64,000 bases of DNA from positions 1 to 64,000 of IMG/VR virus record IMGVR_UViG_3300031576_000012; one strand, written 5' to 3'. The position numbers and the translations under genes were made by a program. Source of the stretch: a virus. Positions 56,209 to 64,000 of this stretch are shown piece by piece. Under the pieces are notes generated by a model. That model did no database searches and had not been told where the DNA came from. It saw only the letters and a program-made list of their open reading frames with translations. The stretch's first letter is position 1. Each line of letters starts with the position of its first letter.

Positions 56209-56511
56209 ATGGCTGAAGAAAGAAAGAAACATCTCTTGAATACACAAGGGAATTTGATGAAGGGTAAAGGGCATCAAAAGGGGAAAGACTATATGGCAGA
56301 TGACGCGACTAGGAAGAATCCTACCATGTCAGATGTTGGTATAGGCAGTTCCTTTACGCTTGCTAGGCTTCGTAATGAAGCTCAGAGAGTGAAGGCTGAA
56401 AGACGCATCCCTGGTAATCTCGGATACCAAGTTAATCTTGGACCAAAATCCGAAGTTGCAGGCTCTACCATCACAAAACAAAAACGAATGCTATATAATG
56501 GTAAGAAATAA
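56209..56511 (+). CDS. Small basic protein
   Basis: 100 residues, basic and polar, likely disordered at the start. Possibly a DNA-binding head protein. Not recognised. Confidence 0.6.
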   Translation: MAEERKKHLLNTQGNLMKGKGHQKGKDYMADDATRKNPTMSDVGIGSSFTLARLRNEAQRVKAERRIPGNLGYQVNLGPKSEVAGSTITKQKRMLYNGKK

Positions 56512-56566
56512 TTACTATTGCAGCATACATGTATACATATAAAAAACAAAAAAGGAGTAACAAACA

Positions 56567-57097
56567 ATGGGTCTAAATATTAAACCTGTTAGACGTTTGC
56601 ATAAACTCCGCTCAGACGTGAGTGACAATGTTCCTGGACATGAAAAGGTAGAGAAGTTAGATAAAACTCTAAATTCTTCACCTGGTTCTTACAAAGTTGC
56701 TCGTGGTATTCGTCGTCGTCATGAAGAGAGCTTCGGTGGCGATGCATTAGAGAGAGACAAGCCCAAGTTGGCTTGGGAAGTTGATGCGACATTAGATCGT
56801 TTTGACTTTGATGCTGGTGCTCCTACCGATTTTGGTATTAGGATCACTCTTCCCTCTAGCGCACAACTCAGTGACCGTGGCTTAAAAGCAGGCGATGAAC
56901 TACGAATTCTTGATAAAGGTTCGACATTAAAAGGTAAACGCTTTAAAGTAGTTTCTGAAGCAAATACAACTAACGTAGCTCTTGGTAAAGCAAGACTAGT
57001 TAGTGCTACAGTACTACGTTTAAAAGACGTTAACCCGTTCACAACCGAAAACACAATTCGAATTCGTATTGAGCTTGAAGCAGGCAATCGTCGATAA
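56567..57097 (+). CDS. Probable virion structural protein
   Basis: 176 residues: basic N-terminal arm (IKPVRRLHKLRSDVSDNVPG) then a beta domain with IRITLPSSAQLSDRG and VLRLKDVNPFTTENTIRIRI. Likely a small head protein. GGAG upstream. Confidence 0.6.
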   Translation: MGLNIKPVRRLHKLRSDVSDNVPGHEKVEKLDKTLNSSPGSYKVARGIRRRHEESFGGDALERDKPKLAWEVDATLDRFDFDAGAPTDFGIRITLPSSAQLSDRGLKAGDELRILDKGSTLKGKRFKVVSEANTTNVALGKARLVSATVLRLKDVNPFTTENTIRIRIELEAGNRR

Positions 57098-57136
57098 GAC
57101 ATAACTATATAATTATATAATTAGGAGAAATTAACA

Positions 57137-57301
57137 ATGGCTGAAATGAAATCAAATGCGAAGATGGTACCAGCAAGTGCCCCCTCGCTAAAGTCTCGTG
57201 GAATGCGAATGAAAAATAATCCTCCAGTCGGTTCAAAGAAACCGTTGGATCATAACGTTTCAAAGAAGCATGAAGAGGCTTTCCAAGGAAAAGATAAGTA
57301 A
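57137..57301 (+). CDS. Small basic protein (54 residues)
   Basis: Read directly: MAEMKSNAKMVPASAPSLKS onward; basic, proline-containing, likely disordered. AGGAG precedes the ATG. May bind DNA in the head. Confidence 0.65.
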   Translation: MAEMKSNAKMVPASAPSLKSRGMRMKNNPPVGSKKPLDHNVSKKHEEAFQGKDK

Positions 57302-57318
57302 TCTTACTTAATAACTAG

Positions 57319-57348
57319 TAGGGGGCGGTGAGAAATCATCTCCCCCTA
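57319..57348 (+). terminator. Hairpin before portal gene
   Basis: TAGGGGG/CCCCCTA, a 7-bp stem with a 16-base loop, followed by TTAATG. The U-run is short, so this could be a weak terminator. Confidence 0.45.
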
Positions 57349-57371
57349 TTAATGAGTAAAGAGGAGTATTC

Positions 57372-59300
57372 GTGAGTTTTAATTTAGGTGTTCAAAATTA
57401 TCCAGGTGGATATTTAGGTGGATTCGGCTTTGGGACAGTCGGAATTTATCTATACGAAGATGTCTACTATCGTCAATGGATTACTGAAATTGCCTTAGCC
57501 TTCTATGAAGGTAGGCAGGACGAGTTTGTTTGGTTGGATCTTCTAAAGCAATTTAGGAATCCTGAAAAACAACAGATCCTTCCATTAAACTTTACAAAAG
57601 AGATTATAGACGAAATCTCAATTCTTTATCGAGAAGAACCTATCTATAAGATAGTTGACTCTGAAACAGGAGAACTCTTAGATAAAGATCAGAAACTTTG
57701 GGAGAAAGTTCAAAAAGATTCCCGTTATCTTCAAATAATGGATAAAGTTGATAGATGGTGTCATTTACTTGGCACTGTTCTAATCAAGGTATCTTTTATT
57801 GATGGTAAAGGAGAAATGGTAAAAGCCACCGAAGGAGGTAAAGTTCAACTTGACGTTCTTCATGGTGGTGTTTACGATATTAAATATATTGATAGTCCCT
57901 TTCATATATCGGAACTATTAATCGGTTTTGGTCAAGGTTTTGTTGGCTTTAATAGAGGATCTGGTCCTTTAGGTCAAAGACGTGGGGGCTATGTAGCTGG
58001 TATTGGGTCTAATGCAACTGGTGGAAACCAAGCTAACCCTGCTAGTGTTCATGGTCAAATCTCTGAGATTTATTGGTCCCCAGAATCTCATAAAGTAACT
58101 CAGAAAGAAGGAGATACAGAGAAGGTCGTTCATGAGGGTGAAAATCCTTATGGTCGTATTCCTGCGGTTCCTTTCTTTAATTCTGAGCCAGCACACTATT
58201 ATTTTTTACCTATTAATGAGCCTTTGATTTATGCAAATCATGCTCTTAATATGCGTATTACAGACTTAAACCATATTGCTAAGTTCCAATCTTTCGGAGT
58301 TCCAGTTCTATCTGGAGTTGAAAGAGGAACTTCTATTAGACGTGGTAGACCAGTTGATGACTTCAATTTCTTTAGAGCTGGATCTGCAAGTCGTTCTAAT
58401 GTTGGTGGAGCTGCCAGATTCGGACAAGGCACTCAACACAGAACATTTGATAACAGTTATGCCTTCTTTGCAGACGGTAATGCTGATGCAAATGCTGTAG
58501 GAATGAGTATTGGTCCTGATACTGCAATCGCGGTAGGAGAAAAAGGAGACTTTAAGTTTGCCTCTCCAAATGCAGATATTCTAGGACTAGCTTCTACTAT
58601 CCAACAAATTCAGGATTGGGTTCGTGTCAATCATGGATTAACCGCCAAAGGTACTAAAGCCGAAGGTGGAGGTGGAGTAGAGTCCGGTTTTAGTAAGATG
58701 TTGTCCAAGATTGGTGTTCTAGAAGAAAATATTAGACGCCAAAAGTTGTTCAGGGAAAGAGAACAACAGTTATTTGATGTAATCAAAGAACTTTGGAATG
58801 TCCATTATGCGAATGATGGAACACAACAGTTTAGTGAGAATTCCACTCTTGAGATCACCTATGTAGAACCTCAATTTCCAGTTGATCCATTAACTAAGGT
58901 AAACTTAATTGAAGGACAAAGGAAGATTATTGAGACTGGTGATAAGAGAGCAATTAAGGAACTCTTTAAACACCTTTCCGAACCTCAGATTGATAAGATG
59001 ATTAAAGATTATCATGATGATAGGATGGCCCAAGCTGATCGAGAATTAGAGCTTCTTGAAAAGCAAGCAACAAAAATGGGAGAACTAGGGCTTGATTTTA
59101 ATTCATCTGGCCAAGATGGTCAGAATAAGTTCTCATCCATGACAAAAGCAAAAGGTGCTGATAAAGCTGTGTCCGGTCAGGATAACAAACTAAAGCACTC
59201 TGAAGACAGTTCGAAGCAAAAAGGCAAGAACTTAGATTTTCGGAAACAGCCTAAAGAGGTAAAGGCTGCTAAACCACAAGGTAAGGAAAAGGAAGAATAA
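57372..59300 (+). CDS. Portal protein
   Basis: 642 residues. Follows terminase and precedes scaffold and capsid genes. WITEIALAFYEGRQDEFVWL, a hydrophobic-turn core, and IKELFKHLSEPQIDKMIKDY near the end fit the SPP1/phi29-like portal fold seen in several phages, where the ring joins head and tail. GTG start; the tail of about 60 residues is lysine-rich and probably disordered. Confidence 0.85.
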   Translation: MSFNLGVQNYPGGYLGGFGFGTVGIYLYEDVYYRQWITEIALAFYEGRQDEFVWLDLLKQFRNPEKQQILPLNFTKEIIDEISILYREEPIYKIVDSETGELLDKDQKLWEKVQKDSRYLQIMDKVDRWCHLLGTVLIKVSFIDGKGEMVKATEGGKVQLDVLHGGVYDIKYIDSPFHISELLIGFGQGFVGFNRGSGPLGQRRGGYVAGIGSNATGGNQANPASVHGQISEIYWSPESHKVTQKEGDTEKVVHEGENPYGRIPAVPFFNSEPAHYYFLPINEPLIYANHALNMRITDLNHIAKFQSFGVPVLSGVERGTSIRRGRPVDDFNFFRAGSASRSNVGGAARFGQGTQHRTFDNSYAFFADGNADANAVGMSIGPDTAIAVGEKGDFKFASPNADILGLASTIQQIQDWVRVNHGLTAKGTKAEGGGGVESGFSKMLSKIGVLEENIRRQKLFREREQQLFDVIKELWNVHYANDGTQQFSENSTLEITYVEPQFPVDPLTKVNLIEGQRKIIETGDKRAIKELFKHLSEPQIDKMIKDYHDDRMAQADRELELLEKQATKMGELGLDFNSSGQDGQNKFSSMTKAKGADKAVSGQDNKLKHSEDSSKQKGKNLDFRKQPKEVKAAKPQGKEKEE

Positions 59301-59318
59301 AAAAGAGAGGGAATTGCA

Positions 59319-59627
59319 ATGGAAAATAAGTATAGCTTAGTGTTGGATACACTACCTATGTCTTTTAGCTTAGATCAAGGTTCTAGGGAGGCAATGATCA
59401 AAGCTCATAAGAAGTGGTCCATCAAAATTAAAAGAAGTCTGTGGATTGATATCCCAGCAAAAACACCTGTAACCATGAATACAAAGGTTTTTATTGCTCT
59501 TAGAGTAGTAGAGATCACTCCTGAACAGGAGAAAGCGTCTCAGGTGGAACAAGACCCAAGATATAAAACGTTTTTTCAGAACGCCAAGAATATCGGTCCT
59601 GATATAACAGATCAAGGGTATAAATAA
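59319..59627 (+). CDS. Small hypothetical protein
   Basis: 102 residues, alpha/beta, with a beta strand pair ending in FIALRVVEITPEQE. Not recognised; possibly a head protein by position. Confidence 0.65.
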   Translation: MENKYSLVLDTLPMSFSLDQGSREAMIKAHKKWSIKIKRSLWIDIPAKTPVTMNTKVFIALRVVEITPEQEKASQVEQDPRYKTFFQNAKNIGPDITDQGYK

Positions 59628-59692
59628 ACGTACATTTGAATTGAATTCAAAGTACAAACATCTAATATGGGGTTGAACCCCAGGAGATTAAA

Positions 59693-60577
59693 ATGAACTT
59701 AAATAAGTTATTTGGTACAAAAGATAAGACTGACTCTAAGAGTGATGCAACTACTTCGGAGACTCAGATAACAGCTCCTGCTACAACAGATGAAGGAAAT
59801 ACGGAAGAAGTAACAGGAACTGAACAAACTCTTTCTACGGAGACAACTGTAACAGCTGAAGCAGATAAAACTGCAGAAACTGATAAGAGTAATGATCCTT
59901 ACGCACAATGGACAAGAGAGCAAATCGTTAAAGAGATGCAAGCTCGTGGACAGGAAGCGGCAAAGAATCGCGTCGAAAAGAAGGAAATTGAACGACAACT
60001 CAGAGAAGAATACGAGAAACACCTAAAGTCATTAGAAGAAAAATTCTCACCATTTGTTGAGAAAGCTAATGAACTGAAGAAAATGCAGGATAAGGAACTT
60101 GATCGCAAACGTTCGCTGGAAGAAAAACTAGCGGCTCGTGAAGTTAAGATCGAGGAACTTCTTTCTGAAAAGAATCAAGTAGAAACTTCTCTTAAAAATG
60201 AAAAAATTGAGTTGCAATCACAGCTCGAAAAGAAAGTAGCTGATTTAAATGCTTATGAAAGCTACTGGAAAGAGCAGCTAGAAAAAGAGTTAGCCTTAGT
60301 ACCACAACAGCATAAGAAACTAGCGGATCTGATTGTAAAAGGAGCAGGCTCGGATGTACGAGAAGCCCTTGAAGCAATTCGTCAAGCTAAAACCGATAAT
60401 GTTTTTGGAACAAAGAAAGTTACAGTGTATAATGCTACGCCAAATGCTAAACAAGGAGCACGTATGGACGCAGCTTCAGCACAGAAGTCAACTGATGGTA
60501 TGTCGAAAAAGGACAAAATCTCTCAGGGGCTTAATAAGTGGAAATCTATCCAAAGACGTAGACTCGGTGGTGAATAA
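59693..60577 (+). CDS. Scaffolding protein
   Basis: 294 residues: an acidic, Thr/Glu-rich disordered first 70 residues, a long coiled coil (about 70-220) with heptads, and a basic C-terminus (WKSIQRRRLGG). This is the standard layout of a phage scaffold located before the capsid gene. Confidence 0.8.
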   Translation: MNLNKLFGTKDKTDSKSDATTSETQITAPATTDEGNTEEVTGTEQTLSTETTVTAEADKTAETDKSNDPYAQWTREQIVKEMQARGQEAAKNRVEKKEIERQLREEYEKHLKSLEEKFSPFVEKANELKKMQDKELDRKRSLEEKLAAREVKIEELLSEKNQVETSLKNEKIELQSQLEKKVADLNAYESYWKEQLEKELALVPQQHKKLADLIVKGAGSDVREALEAIRQAKTDNVFGTKKVTVYNATPNAKQGARMDAASAQKSTDGMSKKDKISQGLNKWKSIQRRRLGGE

Positions 60578-60626
60578 GATCTATTCATCTTTTATAACAA
60601 TATAATCAACCTAATAGGAGTTATTA

Positions 60627-61994
60627 ATGGCACAAGTCATTTCATTAGCTGATGCAGCTAAATTATCTAATAATCTCTTGGTTGAAGGTGTAATTGAAGA
60701 TATTATCACTATTAATGAGTGGTACCGTTTTCTACCTTTCGTTGTATTTGAAGGACTTTCCTATACATTTACACGAGAGGCTCAAATCGCTAAGTCTGCT
60801 TTCGCAGCTCCTGGTGCTAACCTCAACCAATTGAAATATCAGAAGGGTGCAACCGTTTCAAACGTAAACGTTCACCTAGCTGCTATCATTGGCGACATTA
60901 TCATGGACGGACAGATCGAAGACCAACTATCTGATCACAACGATCAGCTACAGGTCCAGATCAGTTCAAAGTCTAAGGATATTGCTCGTACTTACATGAA
61001 CTCAATCATCAATGGCCGTAGAATCCCTGGTGGTCCACTTGTTCAATCGAACAACGGTCCTATCGGAATCGAAGCCAAATTCGACGGTATGAAAGCTATT
61101 CTAGATGCAGAATCTGGAAACAGCGATGACGTTAACCATCCTTTCTATAATGCTGGTGCTTCAACACAAACACTAGACCTTACAGAGGATGACAGCGCAT
61201 CACCCCGTTTGAATCGTCCAGGCCGCGTATTTACACTAGAAGATCTAGACAACTTGATCGACCGTGTAACTACAGGTAAACCTGACTTCTTGATGATGCA
61301 CTCAAGAGACATCCGTACACTAAGAGTATTACTACGTAATACTGGTGGTGGAACAGATGCATATCAAATTCAGCAAGTTGGTCTCGGAAATATGAAGCCT
61401 ATGCTTATGTATCAAGAGATCCCTGTATTCCGAAACGATTTTATTTCTCGTTTCGAACCAGTTAACTTGGTGGATTCAGGCGCAGTTGCCGCAGTAGGCG
61501 CTGCCTCAATCACAACCGCTGAAGACTATTCTCTAGGCGTACCCGCAGCTCTTGCTGATGGTATTGCTGCAGGAACAGCAGCCGCAGTTGTACGTGGTGA
61601 TGATGGAATTCTTCGGAAATACAAAATCACTGTCGCAACAGCAGCTAACCCTTCAGTACTCACAGTAGTCGCAACTGGAACATTCCTTGATGTTGAAAAC
61701 AACAACAATGAACTCCAACTTGCACCAAACGATGTATCCCTCGGACTCGTAGGCAAAACCTATGAACTCTATGAGAGAGCAGACGGTTCGGAAGTCTATT
61801 GTGGACGTTGGGGTGAGATGGAAGGCGTTTGCGGATTTACTTCTGCTAATGACGCCGGTGTTGTATTCGAATTCGTTGGTCCTCGTGAGAACGAGAACGC
61901 CAATCAGTACCGCCTCAAGTGGTATTGTGGGTTCGATCTCTACAACCGCCTCTCGCTTGCTAGAATGCGTAGAGTTCTACCTCTCGGAGCATAA
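60627..61994 (+). CDS. Major capsid protein
   Basis: 455 residues. The N-terminal part (VIEDIITINEWYRFLPFVVF, FTREAQIAKS) and PVFRNDFISRFEPVN near the middle fit HK97-fold capsid proteins. An insert of about 60 residues near 310-360 (beta strands with VVRGDDGILRKYKIT) may form a surface domain. Codon use is noticeably more even than neighbours (many GCA, GTA, CGT), as in highly expressed genes. Confidence 0.85.
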   Translation: MAQVISLADAAKLSNNLLVEGVIEDIITINEWYRFLPFVVFEGLSYTFTREAQIAKSAFAAPGANLNQLKYQKGATVSNVNVHLAAIIGDIIMDGQIEDQLSDHNDQLQVQISSKSKDIARTYMNSIINGRRIPGGPLVQSNNGPIGIEAKFDGMKAILDAESGNSDDVNHPFYNAGASTQTLDLTEDDSASPRLNRPGRVFTLEDLDNLIDRVTTGKPDFLMMHSRDIRTLRVLLRNTGGGTDAYQIQQVGLGNMKPMLMYQEIPVFRNDFISRFEPVNLVDSGAVAAVGAASITTAEDYSLGVPAALADGIAAGTAAAVVRGDDGILRKYKITVATAANPSVLTVVATGTFLDVENNNNELQLAPNDVSLGLVGKTYELYERADGSEVYCGRWGEMEGVCGFTSANDAGVVFEFVGPRENENANQYRLKWYCGFDLYNRLSLARMRRVLPLGA

Positions 61995-62018
61995 TCCAAG
62001 AGTAAACTAATTAAGATT

Positions 62019-62050
62019 GGGGGAGATTAACGTCTCCCCCTTTCTTATCT
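62019..62050 (+). terminator. Strong rho-independent terminator
   Basis: GGGGGAGA and TCTCCCCC form an 8-bp stem with a 6-base loop, followed by TTTCTTATCTTT. It lies 25 bases past the capsid gene stop, so it would end most transcripts. Confidence 0.85.
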
Positions 62051-62068
62051 TTCTATGGAGGAAAGAGG

Positions 62069-62671
62069 ATGTATTATACAACTAAAAAACAAGGAGCCTT
62101 AGATAAAGACTACATACTGGTAAAACACCCACTGAATATAGGTGGGAATTACTTCTTAATGGGAGTTAAGTTTGTAAATGGTATTGCAGTTGTAGAAAGA
62201 GGTTCTAAAGTTCATAAGAATTTATTGAGATCACCTCTTCTTAAGAATCGTAAAGAATTCGGTTTAGAGTGGTTAGTAAAGTTTGGTTTTCGTACAAAAG
62301 ATGTACAAATGGTATTTGGTAAGGATATTTACTATTCTTACTTAAAAGCTATCGAAAAAGAAAAAACCAAACAAGCTGAAATTGATTCTATAGTTAAAGA
62401 AGCTATGGAAGCTATACCAACTCAACTTGAAGAACTTACACTAGAAGAAGTGTCAAGTGAACCAAATCCAATAGAAGATGTAATTGAAGAAGCACCAACT
62501 ATGTCACTTGATGATATTATTGCTGCTCATAAAGTATTACATCAATGTATATTGGTAAAAGAGGATGAAACAGTCTGTGATAAGCCTGTTTCTAAAGGAA
62601 GTCCATCTGGACTATATTGTTTCGCGCATATGCGTAAAGACCCAGAATATAAGAAAAAATTGGAGGAATAA
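62069..62671 (+). CDS. Hypothetical structural-region protein
   Basis: 200 residues. First half beta-rich (YILVKHPLNIGGNYFLMGVK), middle an acidic disordered linker, C-terminus with CILVKEDETVC and CFAH, a possible zinc knuckle. Position after the capsid gene suggests a head-tail joining protein, but this is only inference. Confidence 0.6.
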   Translation: MYYTTKKQGALDKDYILVKHPLNIGGNYFLMGVKFVNGIAVVERGSKVHKNLLRSPLLKNRKEFGLEWLVKFGFRTKDVQMVFGKDIYYSYLKAIEKEKTKQAEIDSIVKEAMEAIPTQLEELTLEEVSSEPNPIEDVIEEAPTMSLDDIIAAHKVLHQCILVKEDETVCDKPVSKGSPSGLYCFAHMRKDPEYKKKLEE

Positions 62672-62673
62672 GC

Positions 62674-62958
62674 ATGTTAGTTTTATTTGATAATGATACT
62701 CTTCAACTTAATGTAAGAGCAGGAGCTTTGGAAACATACGCACCTGATGAACAAGTTAAAGCAGTTACTGCAAAGACAGAAGAATTAAAAGTAAAGGTTC
62801 AGGCTAAACAAACAGAAATGGCAGAAATTTATAAAAAGTTCATTACTGAAGAAATTGAGCCTGTACGAGTTGAAATTCGTAAAGCTGTTCTTGAGATCAA
62901 CAAAAAAAATAATCCCAATCTAGAACAGATTTTAGAAGCACAGAAGCCAGGACAGTAA
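62674..62958 (+). CDS. Coiled-coil protein
   Basis: 94 residues, one long charged helix from EQVKAVTAKTEEL onward. Possibly a virion accessory protein. Confidence 0.6.
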   Translation: MLVLFDNDTLQLNVRAGALETYAPDEQVKAVTAKTEELKVKVQAKQTEMAEIYKKFITEEIEPVRVEIRKAVLEINKKNNPNLEQILEAQKPGQ

Positions 62959-62982
62959 GAGTCCTCAGTACGGGAGTAACTT

Positions 62983-63771
62983 ATGGGTACAAAAAATAAC
63001 TCCGCTGGGTCTCAACATAACCCACGGGGTACAACCCAAGGTATTACGCTCGTAGCACATGAGTCGGGACTCCCTATTGATAGCATTGTAGATGTTAATG
63101 GTAAACGGAGGCTCGCAGTTGATGCTAATATAAGCATCGCTAGTGCTACCATTAACGTAGACTTGGAATCAGATACAGATAACGTTGCCATACGTAATAC
63201 TAGTAACGATAATGAGTTACTAATACATAGCGACGGTAGTATTTCTATTCGTTTAAAAGATGAATCAGGAGCAGCTTTTTCAACTGCTAATCCCCTTCCT
63301 GTTGAAATTGCAGCTGGAAATCTTGATGTTGAATTAGATGCAGCTGATGGGGACAATGTTGCTATTCATGATAATGAAGGCCATGAGCTTGAAATTAATG
63401 CTGATGGTTCAATTAACGTTAATGCTACATTTGGATCAGGTGGCACACCATTTTCTCTCTTTGATGAGATAAGTGCAATAGCCTCTGCAACTCTAACTAC
63501 TATTCTCACACACACTGTACCTGCACTTACTACTTTAAAATTATATAAAATTGAAGTAAGTGGAACCAATACTGCTACGTATGAACTTTATGTAAATGCA
63601 GTTATTGAAGGTAGACGTAGAACATACTTCGGCGGCTCATTATCTGAAGCATTTGAGTTTCCCACAAGTTCCTTGTTGTTAGCAGCAGGGGATGTAGTAG
63701 ACGTGAAAGTAATACATGGTAGACCTTTCACTGGTGATTTTGAAGCAAGGCTTCATGGGGAGACACTCTAA
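62983..63771 (+). CDS. Probable virion surface protein with repeats
   Basis: 262 residues. A beta-strand motif occurs twice: DTDNVAIRNTSNDNELLIHS then DGDNVAIHDNEGHELEINAD. The C-terminal half is a beta domain with TLTTILTHTVPALTTLKLYK. Likely a fibre, decoration or adhesin-type protein. Polar, Asn/Asp-rich. Confidence 0.65.
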   Translation: MGTKNNSAGSQHNPRGTTQGITLVAHESGLPIDSIVDVNGKRRLAVDANISIASATINVDLESDTDNVAIRNTSNDNELLIHSDGSISIRLKDESGAAFSTANPLPVEIAAGNLDVELDAADGDNVAIHDNEGHELEINADGSINVNATFGSGGTPFSLFDEISAIASATLTTILTHTVPALTTLKLYKIEVSGTNTATYELYVNAVIEGRRRTYFGGSLSEAFEFPTSSLLLAAGDVVDVKVIHGRPFTGDFEARLHGETL

Positions 63772-63959
63772 TGGCTAATATTGAATTAAAAAGAACTCAA
63801 TTAGAGCTAATAAGAGTTAGAGCAGCTAAAGCTGAAATGGAATTTGTTATTGCTGAAAAACTTGAAGATATTGAAAGAGTAAAGAATAACATAAAAATTC
63901 AAGAAGCTAGAGAAGCTGAACTTATAAAAAAACTAGCCGAGACAAAAGAGGTAATATAA
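63771..63959 (+). CDS. Small coiled-coil protein
   Basis: 62 residues, a single charged helix with heptads. Overlaps the previous stop by one base. Confidence 0.65.
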   Translation: MANIELKRTQLELIRVRAAKAEMEFVIAEKLEDIERVKNNIKIQEAREAELIKKLAETKEVI

Positions 63960-64000
63960 ATGGCTGATCAAAATACAGCACTTCCCATTCGTTCTGAAGC
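63960..64000 (+). CDS. Next gene, cut by window edge
   Basis: Starts ATG one base after the previous stop; 13 residues visible (MADQNTALPIRSE). Frame is open to the window end. Too short to identify. Confidence 0.6.
   Translation, partial: MADQNTALPIRSE

Noticed and set aside
1-64000. CRISPR array, insertion sequence, integrase or repressor
   Set aside because: No spaced direct repeats, transposase, tyrosine or serine recombinase motifs were seen.

Overview
The window is part of a tailed double-stranded DNA phage (Caudoviricetes), AT-rich, with no integrase, no repressor that I recognise and no CRISPR array. It reads as a lytic phage of a Gram-negative host. The host inference rests on three lipobox proteins, a Sec-exported OmpA-like protein and a collagen-like lipoprotein with an EF-hand-like segment. 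That last architecture is familiar from Bdellovibrionota and related bacteria, but the genus-level guess is weak.

Layout. From 1 to about 48.7 kb nearly every gene is on the minus strand, packed end to start with 1-30 base overlaps. From 49.4 kb to the end every gene is on the plus strand. The two arms diverge from a roughly 630-base non-coding control region (48753-49384), with a consensus promoter facing each way.

Minus arm, right to left. First come many small early-type proteins (43.0-48.7 kb), several using one repeated translation-start cassette. Next are an AT-rich promoter/operator-like island (42.77-42.93 kb), a membrane-anchored lytic transglycosylase, a MoxR ATPase with a metallopeptidase-VWA partner (38.2-41.0 kb), and a long run of small proteins. 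A translation and RNA group follows: peptide deformylase, RNA ligase, Pth2-type peptidyl-tRNA hydrolase, tRNA-Asn and a Met(CAU) tRNA. After that come the OmpA-like and collagen-like envelope proteins, then nucleotide metabolism (ThyX, deoxycytidylate-type deaminase, class II ribonucleotide reductase, dNMP kinase). The replication and recombination core is at 2-11.3 kb: RecB-like nuclease, ERF annealing protein, AEP primase-helicase fusion, family A DNA polymerase, metallophosphoesterase and PhoH. Five free-standing HNH endonucleases sit at gene junctions.

Plus arm: small acidic proteins of unknown role (49.4-52.7 kb), a hairpin-rich non-coding stretch (52.76-52.95 kb), then the packaging and head module: small and large terminase, small virion-like proteins, portal, scaffold, major capsid protein, a terminator, and the first post-capsid structural genes, cut by the window end.

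The genes fit a phage that makes its own dNTPs, replicates with its own polymerase and primase-helicase, recombines by single-strand annealing, and edits the start of translation. Fourteen genes shorter than 60 codons were recovered from gaps by reading frames directly. The least ordinary points are a gene interrupted by an in-frame TAG (14607), a conserved-looking gene whose only start is ATA (47599), structured RNAs in front of two HNH genes, promoters abutting ribosome-binding sites, and a potential pseudoknot in the leader of the rightward transcript.
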